A stretch of 6,399 bases of DNA from assembly GCA_013814015.1 (NCBI GenBank), contig JACCQS010000198.1, forward strand, positions 1 through 6,399, written 5' to 3'. A model generated the notes under the pieces. That model was not told where the DNA came from and ran no database searches. It saw only the letters and a program-made list of their open reading frames with translations. The position numbers and the translations under genes were made by a program. Shown one piece after another: positions 1-5,605 of this stretch. Positions within the stretch are counted from its first letter, which is position 1, and each line of letters starts with the position of its first letter. This DNA is from Geodermatophilaceae bacterium. GTDB lineage: Bacteria > Actinomycetota > Actinomycetes > Mycobacteriales > Geodermatophilaceae.

Positions 1-1
1 G

Positions 2-485
2 GACGGTGCTGTGCGTGAAACCGGGCCAGAGCGACGGCCGCGTTGGCAATGGAACCGGCCGACGCTGGGCATCGCTCTCGGCGCGGTGCTGGTGGTCGGG
101 TGGATGTTGGCCGCAGTCGGTGGGGTGGACTTCGGGCCCAGCACCGTAGGTGCCTCGGCCGGGCGCCGTCGCCGGTGACCCGAACTGGTGGCTGGTCGCC
201 TTTCTGCTGGGAATCGTCGGCGGCGGCGGGATCGCTGCACGCAGCAGCGCCGCGTTCGAGCTGCGTGGTGAGACCAGAGTCTGCTACCTACGGCTGCTCG
301 TCGGCGGCTTCCTGCTCGGCGCCGGCGGCTGGATCGCCGGGGGTTGCAATCTCGGGCACGGCTTGTCGGGCATGGCCCAGCTGAACGTCTCCTCGATCGT
401 GGTCGTCATCTGCATGGCCCTGGGCGTCGGCCACGCACGGGCAATGACCCGTCCGGTCAGCCGTACTCGGACATCTGCAGGTTGA
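2..485 (+). pseudogene. YeeE/YedE-family sulfur-compound transporter, 3' part, frameshifted
   Basis: This is the C-terminal part of a YeeE/YedE (TsuA-like) membrane protein, a family that imports thiosulfate or related sulfur compounds through the inner membrane. Two frames are needed to read it. The frame from position 2 has a membrane segment (TLGIALGAVLVVGWMLAAV) and FGPSTVGASA, then stops at 176-178. The frame covering 150-485 continues with GDPNWWLVAFLLGIVGGGG, a further membrane segment and the family motif GGCNLGHGLSG, whose Cys is the conserved thiol, then a last membrane segment and a TGA at 483-485. Removing one G from 161-163 joins the parts as ASAGAVAGDPNWW, so I infer a +1 frameshift. 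It could be a real pseudogene, or a sequencing or assembly error in a GC-rich stretch. If the shift is real, the GTG at 150 could only make a 111-aa fragment. The 5' end lies outside the window. The family call is firm; the substrate is unknown. Confidence 0.8.
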
Positions 486-508
486 TCGATTCAGCCGCGC
501 AGGCGAGT

Positions 509-530
509 GCGGAGTGAGCGCTCACTCCGC
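509..530. promoter_or_regulatory. Perfect 22-bp palindrome, probable TetR operator
   Basis: The left arm GCGGAGTGAGC is followed directly by its exact reverse complement, giving a 22-bp palindrome without mismatches. It ends one base before the TATAAT box of the tetR promoter, so it fills the -35 and spacer region. A bound repressor dimer would block RNA polymerase. Position and symmetry fit autoregulation by the TetR protein encoded just downstream. An extra GAGTG half-copy lies at 505-509. As a hairpin it would have a 9-bp stem, but no T-run follows, so a terminator is unlikely. Confidence 0.8.
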
Positions 531-531
531 G

Positions 532-537
532 TATAAT
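532..537 (+). promoter_or_regulatory. -10 box (TATAAT) of the tetR-ABC operon
   Basis: This is a perfect consensus -10 hexamer, rare by chance in such GC-rich DNA. It ends 7 nt before the GTG start at 545, which places transcription start at or within a base or so of the start codon. No clear TTGACA-like -35 is visible 16-18 bp upstream, where the palindrome lies. Together with the absence of a Shine-Dalgarno sequence this suggests a leaderless mRNA. Confidence 0.75.
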
Positions 538-544
538 CGCCGGC

Positions 545-1225
545 GTGACAGCTACTGGGCGGGCGGCGCCACTCTCGCCTGATCGCCGCCGTACCGCATT
601 GATCGATTCGACGCTGCCGCTACTGCGCGAGTACGGCGACGCCGTCACCACCCGCCAGATCGCCCACGCCTGTGGGATCGCAGAGGGAACCATCTTCCGG
701 GTGTTCCCGGACAAGGAGTCCCTGATTGCCGCGGCGCTGGGTAGGGCGCTCGACCCCACCGACATGATCGCCGAGATCGCCGGCATCGACCCGACCCTGC
801 CCCTGGAGCCGCGACTACGCGCCACCGCCGCGATCCTGCACGATCGGCTCACCGGCGTGTTCGCACTACTCGGCGCGATGCGGCTCAACTCCGCACCGGG
901 GCATTCAGCCGGACACTCACCACCGAACTCGCCAGGGCACTCATCAGGACAACGGCCGAACTCCGCCTGTCATACCGACCACCGGGCCCGCCAGGCCGAG
1001 ATCATCGAGGCGGTTACGGATGTGCTGCGCCCGGACGAGCACCTACTCCGCCGTAGCCCGACCGAAGTCGCGCAACTGCTGCGCGCGTTGATCTTCTCCG
1101 GCGCGCACCCGCTGATCAGCGCCGAGGCCCCGCTGACTTCTGACGAGATCGTCACGATCCTGCTCGACGGCGTACGACGTCCCGGGGGCTCCGACGACGA
1201 GACGGACGGGAACGGCAGATGCTGA
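545..1225 (+). CDS. TetR/AcrR-family transcriptional repressor
   Basis: This 226-aa protein probably binds DNA as a dimer and represses the ABC exporter operon that it heads. The N-terminal domain (about residues 14-62) has the TetR helix-turn-helix, with TTRQIAHACGIAEGTIFRVF at about 35-54 followed by DKESL, the usual end of the domain. The rest should be the helical ligand and dimer domain. It contains an unusual Pro/Gly/Ser/His-rich insert at residues 115-146 (see the repeat entry). The GTG start is chosen because the HTH begins soon after it and TATAAT ends 7 nt upstream; no ribosome binding site is visible. The 3' end overlaps the first ABC gene by 7 nt. The perfect palindrome at 509-530 is the likely operator. 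The family is clear; the inducing ligand cannot be deduced, although it may be an exporter substrate. Confidence 0.9.
   Translation: MTATGRAAPLSPDRRRTALIDSTLPLLREYGDAVTTRQIAHACGIAEGTIFRVFPDKESLIAAALGRALDPTDMIAEIAGIDPTLPLEPRLRATAAILHDRLTGVFALLGAMRLNSAPGHSAGHSPPNSPGHSSGQRPNSACHTDHRARQAEIIEAVTDVLRPDEHLLRRSPTEVAQLLRALIFSGAHPLISAEAPLTSDEIVTILLDGVRRPGGSDDETDGNGRC
887..958 (+). repeat. Degenerate in-frame repeat inside tetR
   Basis: Two imperfect in-frame units encode NSAPGHSAGHSPP (887-925) and NSPGHSSGQRP (926-958), and a third begins at 959 as NSACH. Each unit starts with the bases AACTC. The stretch uses TCA, CCA and GGA codons that are uncommon in the neighbouring genes, and is rich in Ser, Pro, Gly and His. 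It most likely encodes a flexible loop inserted between helices of the ligand-binding domain. Confidence 0.6.
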
Positions 1226-2952
1226 TCCGCCTGGTGCGCACCTACCTCGCGCCGTACAGGAAGTGGGTCGGGTACGTCGTTGCCTTGCAACTGGTCGCCA
1301 CCGTCGCCTCGCTCTACCTGCCCAGTCTCAACGCCGACATCATCGACGACGGTATTGCCAAGGGGGACACCGGCTACATCCTGCGCATCGGTGGCTGGAT
1401 GCTCGTCGTCACCCTGATCCAGATCATGGGCTCGATAGGCGCGGTCTATTTCGGCGCCAAGACCGGAATGAGCTATGGGCGCGACCTGCGCCAGGCGATC
1501 TTCCACCGGGTCGGTGAGTTCTCGGCCCGCGAGGTCAACCAGTTCGGGGCGCCGTCGCTGATCACCCGCAACACCAACGACGTCCAGCAGATTCAGATGC
1601 TGGTCGTCATGACCTCCACGATGATGGTCGGCGCACCGATCATGCTGGTCGGCGGTGTCGTGATGGCCATGCGCGAGGACATCGGGCTGTCGTGGTTGAT
1701 GCTGGTCTGCGTCCCGGCACTCGTGGTCTCGCTCGGGCTCATCATCGTCAAACTGATCCCTGGTTTCCGGGCCATGCAGGATCGGATCGACGCGGTGAAC
1801 CGGGTGCTGCGCGAGCAGATCACCGGCATTCGGGTGGTCCGGGCCTTCGTCCGGGAGCCGTACGAGGCACAGCGTTTCGGTCGCGCGAACTCCGATCTCA
1901 CCGAGACCGCGCTGCGCGTCGGCAGGCTGCAGGCACTGATCTTCCCGATCATCCTGTTGATCCTGAACGTCTCGAGCGTCGCCGTGCTCTGGTTCGGCGC
2001 CGACCGGGTGGCGACCGGTGAGATGCAGATCGGCTCGCTGACCGCGTTCCTGAACTACCTGGTCCAGATCCTGATGTCGGTCATGATGGCCACGTTCATG
2101 CTGATGATGGTGCCCCGTGCCTCGGTCTGCGCCGAGCGGATCGGCGAGGTGCTCGACACCGAGTCCTCGGTCCGGCCGCCGAGCAAGCCGGTGACGACGG
2201 TGTCGCGGCACGGCGACCTGGTGCTGCGCGGTGTCGGGTTTTCCTATCCAGGTGCCGCCGCACCGGTGTTGCGGGACATCAGCTTTTCCGCCCAGCCCGG
2301 CCAGACCACCGCGATCATCGGGAGCACGGGCGCGGGCAAGACCACGCTGCTGTCCTTGATTCCCCGGCTGTTCGACGCCACCGCCGGGTCGGTCGAGGTC
2401 AACGGCGTGGACGTACGAGATCTCGATCCCGATCTGCTCTGGGCGACCATCGGCATCGTCCCGCAGCGGCCCTACCTGTTCTCCGGGACGGTGGCCAGCA
2501 ACCTGCGGTACGGCAACCCGGACGCGACCGACGATGACCTGTGCGACGCGCTTCGGATCGCTCAGGCTCTCGACTTCGTCGAGCGGATGCCCGGCGGGCT
2601 CGATGCACCGATCGGGCAAGGGGGTACGACGGTCTCCGGCGGTCAGCGGCAACGGTTGGCGATCGCCCGAGCTTTGGTACGCCGCCCGCAGATCTACCTG
2701 TTCGACGACTCCTTCTCGGCACTGGATCTCGGCACCGACGCACGGTTGCGGGCGGCGCTGCGGCCGGTGACCGCGGAGGCTGCGGTGATCATCGTGGCGC
2801 AGCGGGTCTCCACGATCGCCGGAGCCGACCAGATTGTGGTGCTCGAGGACGGCGCCATCGTGGGCCTCGGACGACATGACGAGTTGCTCGAGACGTGTCC
2901 GACGTACCTGGAGATCGTGGCGTCGCAGGCCAGCGCGGACGCGTCGGTATGA
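1219..2952 (+). CDS. Heterodimeric ABC exporter half, degenerate ATP site (Rv1273c-like)
   Basis: This is a 577-aa type I ABC exporter half: six membrane helices followed by a nucleotide-binding domain. Helices are visible at about 18-40, 55-78, 127-151, 157-180, 240-262 and 274-300. The ATPase domain has Walker A GSTGAGKTT (368-376), Q-loop Gln416, signature VSGGQ (472-476) and Walker B YLFDD (Asp496). Two catalytic positions are altered: Asp497 stands where the catalytic Glu is normal, and Gln528 (AQRVSTI) replaces the switch His. This pattern marks the degenerate half of heterodimeric exporters such as TM287/288 and BmrCD. The ATG overlaps the tetR stop by 7 nt and the next gene by 4 nt. 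Length and order match mycobacterial Rv1273c/Rv1272c. The substrate is not shown; drugs and lipids or fatty acids have been proposed for relatives. It is expected in the cytoplasmic membrane. Confidence 0.93.
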   Translation: MLIRLVRTYLAPYRKWVGYVVALQLVATVASLYLPSLNADIIDDGIAKGDTGYILRIGGWMLVVTLIQIMGSIGAVYFGAKTGMSYGRDLRQAIFHRVGEFSAREVNQFGAPSLITRNTNDVQQIQMLVVMTSTMMVGAPIMLVGGVVMAMREDIGLSWLMLVCVPALVVSLGLIIVKLIPGFRAMQDRIDAVNRVLREQITGIRVVRAFVREPYEAQRFGRANSDLTETALRVGRLQALIFPIILLILNVSSVAVLWFGADRVATGEMQIGSLTAFLNYLVQILMSVMMATFMLMMVPRASVCAERIGEVLDTESSVRPPSKPVTTVSRHGDLVLRGVGFSYPGAAAPVLRDISFSAQPGQTTAIIGSTGAGKTTLLSLIPRLFDATAGSVEVNGVDVRDLDPDLLWATIGIVPQRPYLFSGTVASNLRYGNPDATDDDLCDALRIAQALDFVERMPGGLDAPIGQGGTTVSGGQRQRLAIARALVRRPQIYLFDDSFSALDLGTDARLRAALRPVTAEAAVIIVAQRVSTIAGADQIVVLEDGAIVGLGRHDELLETCPTYLEIVASQASADASV

Positions 2953-4991
2953 GCCTCAGATCCGGCAGCGGACATTCTCCGGACAAAGTCACTTCTGGAC
3001 CGCCGGAGGAGATCGCCGTTCCGGGCAAAGGTGAGCGACTTCCGGCCGCGCGGGGGCCGGCCGGCGGTCCGCCGTGGGCGCGGATGGGCCAACCGGGTGA
3101 GAAGTCGATGGACTTCGGCACGTCGGCCAAACGGCTGATCGGTCGACTACGGCCGGAACTGGCCTATGTCTATGCGGTGATCGCGCTTGCCGTCGTCAGT
3201 GTCGTGCTCACCGTGATCGGTCCACTGCTGCTCGGGCGCGCCACCGACATCATCTTCTCCGGGGTGATCGGCGCCGACCTGTCACCCGGCGCCACCACGG
3301 CCGAGGCTGTCGCGGCCGCGCGAGCCAGTGGCAACGACAGTTTCGCCGACATGTTGTCCCAGATGAGCGTCGTCCCCGGTCAGGGTATCGACTTCAGCGC
3401 GCTCCGCGACGTCATCCTGCTCGCCGTCGGATTGTTCGTACTGGCCAGCCTGTTCACTCTCGTGCAAGGACGGCTGCTCAACGCGCTGGTGCAGCGCACC
3501 ATCTTCAGGTTGCGGTCCGACGTCGAGGACAAGCTGAACCGGCTTCCGCTGCCCTACTTCGACAAACAACAGCGCGGCGAGATTCTCAGCCGGGTCACCA
3601 ACGACATTGACAACGTCAGCCAGAGCCTTCAGCAGACCCTAAGCCAGTTGCTCACCTCGCTGCTCACCGTGGTCGGTGTCGTCGTGATGATGTTCGTCGT
3701 CTCGCCGCTGCTGGCACTCGTCGCACTCGTCACGATCCCGGTCTCGATGCTGCTGACCAAGGCGATCGCCAAACGATCACAGAAGCAGTTCATCGCGCAG
3801 TGGACGCACACCGGAGCGTTGAACGGTCAGATCGAGGAGGCATTCAGCGGCCACGAGTTGGTCAAGGTGTTCGGCCGGCAGGCGGAGGTCGAGGCCAGCT
3901 TCGAGGCCAAGAACGAGCAGCTGTTCCAAGCCAGCTTCGCGGCTCAGTTCGTCTCCGGGATCATCATGCCGGCGATGATGTTCATCGGAAACCTGAACTA
4001 CGTCGTCATCGCGGTCGTCGGCGGGCTCCGGGTCGCCTCGGGCAGCATGAGCCTGGGCGACGTGCAGGCCTTCATCCAGTACTCCCGGCAGTTCACCCAA
4101 CCGCTGACCCAGCTGGCCTCGATGGCCAACCTGCTGCAGTCCGGGGTGGCCTCAGCCGAACGGGTCTTCGAGTTGCTCGACGCCGAGGAGCACAGCCCCG
4201 ATCCGGTACGCCCGGCGGAGGTGACCGATCCGCACGGCGAGGTCGTCTTCGAGCACGTGCGGTTCTCCTACGAGCCGGAGACGCCGCTGATCGAAGACCT
4301 GTCCCTGACTGCGCGGCCCGGACAGACGGTCGCCATCGTCGGCCCGACCGGCGCGGGCAAGACCACCCTGGTCAATCTGATTCTGCGGTTCTACGAACTG
4401 GACGCGGGCCGAATCACATTGGACGGCATCGACATCGCCACTATGCGTCGCGCGGACCTGCGTTCGGAGATCGGCATGGTGCTGCAGGACACCTGGCTGT
4501 TCGGCGGAACGATCCGGGACAACATCGGGTACGGCAATCCGGAGGCGAGTGAGGAGGCGATCCTGGCCGCGGCCCGGGCTACGTACGTTGATCGATTCGT
4601 GCGCAGCCTCCCGGACGGCTACGACACGGTCCTCGACGAGGAGGGCAGCAACGTCAGCGCCGGGGAGAAGCAACTGATCACGATCGCCCGCGCCTTTCTG
4701 GCCGATCCCTCGCTGCTGATCCTGGACGAGGCGACCAGTTCGGTGGACACCCGTACCGAGGTGCTCGTGCAGCAGGCGATGGCCGCGCTGCGGACCGACC
4801 GGACCAGCTTCGTGATCGCCCACCGGTTGTCCACGATCCGCGATGCCGATCTGATCCTGGTGATGGAGTCGGGCCGGATCGTCGAACAGGGCACGCACGA
4901 GTCCCTGCTGGCTGCCGATGGCGCGTACGCCCGGCTGTACAACGCCCAGTTCGCCGCACCGATCACCGACGCCCTCACGCCGGTCGGCTGA
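2949..4991 (+). CDS. Heterodimeric ABC exporter half, catalytic ATP site (Rv1272c-like)
   Basis: This is a 680-aa type I ABC exporter half and the partner of the gene before it. An N-terminal Pro/Gly-rich tail (1-53, including GPAGGPPW and MGQPGEKSMDFG) resembles that of Rv1272c. TM1 is at about 72-95. A loop insert of about 48 residues (104-151, ending VVPGQGIDF) precedes TM2 at 152-175, and four more helices follow. The ATPase domain has Walker A GPTGAGKTT (from 465, Lys471), Q-loop Gln513, Walker B LILDE with Asp593 and catalytic Glu594, and switch His625. The signature is degenerate: VSAGEKQ (569-575) instead of SGGQ. It therefore supplies the working Walker A/B site, completed by the partner's intact SGGQ. 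I chose ATG 2949 for its ATGA overlap with the upstream stop and because it keeps the conserved tail; GTG 2895 (18 aa longer) and ATG 3084 (shorter) are also in frame. The transported substrate is unknown. Confidence 0.93.
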   Translation: MSLRSGSGHSPDKVTSGPPEEIAVPGKGERLPAARGPAGGPPWARMGQPGEKSMDFGTSAKRLIGRLRPELAYVYAVIALAVVSVVLTVIGPLLLGRATDIIFSGVIGADLSPGATTAEAVAAARASGNDSFADMLSQMSVVPGQGIDFSALRDVILLAVGLFVLASLFTLVQGRLLNALVQRTIFRLRSDVEDKLNRLPLPYFDKQQRGEILSRVTNDIDNVSQSLQQTLSQLLTSLLTVVGVVVMMFVVSPLLALVALVTIPVSMLLTKAIAKRSQKQFIAQWTHTGALNGQIEEAFSGHELVKVFGRQAEVEASFEAKNEQLFQASFAAQFVSGIIMPAMMFIGNLNYVVIAVVGGLRVASGSMSLGDVQAFIQYSRQFTQPLTQLASMANLLQSGVASAERVFELLDAEEHSPDPVRPAEVTDPHGEVVFEHVRFSYEPETPLIEDLSLTARPGQTVAIVGPTGAGKTTLVNLILRFYELDAGRITLDGIDIATMRRADLRSEIGMVLQDTWLFGGTIRDNIGYGNPEASEEAILAAARATYVDRFVRSLPDGYDTVLDEEGSNVSAGEKQLITIARAFLADPSLLILDEATSSVDTRTEVLVQQAMAALRTDRTSFVIAHRLSTIRDADLILVMESGRIVEQGTHESLLAADGAYARLYNAQFAAPITDALTPVG

Positions 4992-5022
4992 ACCGTCGCC
5001 GATCGGGCCCTCCCTTTGTGCG
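4992..5022. other. Convergent intergenic gap, no clear terminator
   Basis: These 31 bp lie between the stop of the second ABC gene and the stop of the oppositely oriented phosphatase gene. There is a short GGGCCC palindrome but no stem-loop followed by a T-run on either strand. If termination happens here it is not by a recognisable intrinsic terminator. Confidence 0.5.
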
Positions 5023-5526
5023 TCACGAGGATGGCTGGAGGTGGATTCGGAGATGGTCGACCAGGCCGCGGCAGGCGTCCTCGACCAGGTCCAGCGCGTG
5101 CTCGAAAGCGTCGTCGCCCATGCCGTAGGGGTCCGGTACTCCGAGTCCAGGCGGACCGGCGGGGGCGAAGTCCCGCAGTAGGGCCGCTTGCGGCCGACGC
5201 TCGTCGTTATGGCGTTGCAGTAGCCGTTCGACGTCGGCGACATTGGCGGTGTCCAAGCCGATCAGCAGGTCGTAGTCGGCGAGGTTTGCCGCGGTCAGTT
5301 GCTGGGCTCGGTGCCGACTGCCGTCGTACCCCCTGGCTGACAGTGCGCGTACGGAACCGGCGTTCGCGGGGTTGCCGATGTGCCAGTCGCCGGTTCCGGT
5401 ACTGCTGACCGTGACGCGGTCGTCCAGCCCCGCCTCGGCTATCAGTGACCGGGTGACGATCTCGGCCATCGGAGAGCGACAGATGTTGCCCAGGCAGACG
5501 AAGCAGATCCGGTACGGCGAAGTCAC
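5023..5526 (-). CDS. Low-molecular-weight protein tyrosine phosphatase
   Basis: This 167-aa cytoplasmic enzyme of the LMW-PTP family hydrolyses phosphotyrosine, and possibly arsenate-like or other phospho-substrates in relatives. The P-loop CLGNICRS starts at residue 11, giving nucleophile Cys11 and phosphate-binding Arg17 (CX5R). The family segments SSTGTGDWHIGNPA (41-54) and VPDPYG (130-135) are present, with Asp132 as the general acid. Relatives such as mycobacterial PtpA usually have DPYY; here the second Tyr is Gly135. The start is taken as GTG at 5526, since no other ATG, GTG or TTG lies close upstream in frame and the P-loop must be kept. No good ribosome binding site precedes it. The start codon sits in one copy of a 26-bp tandem repeat. 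The gene converges on the ABC operon and diverges from tldD, so it is probably transcribed alone. Confidence 0.9.
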   Translation of the reverse strand: MTSPYRICFVCLGNICRSPMAEIVTRSLIAEAGLDDRVTVSSTGTGDWHIGNPANAGSVRALSARGYDGSRHRAQQLTAANLADYDLLIGLDTANVADVERLLQRHNDERRPQAALLRDFAPAGPPGLGVPDPYGMGDDAFEHALDLVEDACRGLVDHLRIHLQPSS

Positions 5527-5573
5527 CCGGCCAGGAAACCAGATGAGGTCACCCGCCCAGGAAACCAGATGAG
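5522..5573. repeat. 26-bp tandem duplication at the phosphatase start
   Basis: Two adjacent 26-bp copies, 5522-5547 and 5548-5573, differ at only one base (G at 5530, C at 5556). On the minus strand each reads CTCATCTGGTTTCCTGG, then G or C, then CGGGTGAC. The proximal copy contains the GTG used as the phosphatase start. The distal copy has an equivalent GTG at 5552, out of frame because 26 is not a multiple of three. It looks like a recent local duplication, or a pair of protein-binding sites. Confidence 0.9.
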
Positions 5574-5578
5574 GACCG

Positions 5579-5605
5579 CTCGGACCTACAAGTAGGGTTT
5601 CCGAG
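5579..5605. promoter_or_regulatory. Imperfect dyad over the tldD promoter
   Basis: CTCGGA (5579-5584) pairs with TCCGAG (5600-5605) and CCTAC (5585-5589) pairs with GTAGG (5592-5596). The centre is AA and there is a 3-nt offset in the right arm. The dyad covers the candidate tldD -10 box and ends against its ATG. A 2-nt loop makes an RNA hairpin poor, so a DNA-binding site is more plausible, although chance cannot be excluded. Confidence 0.35.
5593..5598 (+). promoter_or_regulatory. Candidate -10 box (TAGGGT) of tldD, leaderless
   Basis: The hexamer fits the actinobacterial TANNNT -10 pattern and ends 7 nt before the ATG at 5606, the same spacing as TATAAT before the tetR start in this window. 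No Shine-Dalgarno sequence lies at a useful distance from the ATG. No convincing -35 box is seen. Confidence 0.45.

Noticed and set aside
150..178. Overlap of two YeeE frames as programmed frameshifting or split genes
   Set aside because: There is no slippery heptamer, and the break falls inside a conserved segment, so mutation or sequencing error is simpler.
509..530. Palindrome as an intrinsic terminator for the YeeE gene
   Set aside because: No T-run follows; it is directly followed by TATAAT and a start codon, so an operator fits better.
970..2877. Long 635-aa open frame on the minus strand across tetR and the first ABC gene
   Set aside because: It is antisense to two clear genes and its translation is Asp/His/Gln/Arg-rich with no domain, typical of the antisense frame of GC-rich coding DNA.
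2895..2948. GTG 2895 as the start of the second ABC gene
   Set aside because: It would overlap the first ABC gene by 58 nt; ATG 2949 gives the common ATGA overlap and keeps the conserved N-terminal tail.
4152..5243. 363-aa minus-strand frame over the end of the second ABC gene and the phosphatase
   Set aside because: It is antisense to the ATPase domain and out of frame with the phosphatase; no recognisable domain.
5522..5573. Tandem repeat as a CRISPR remnant
   Set aside because: The two copies are adjacent with no spacer between them and no cas genes are present.
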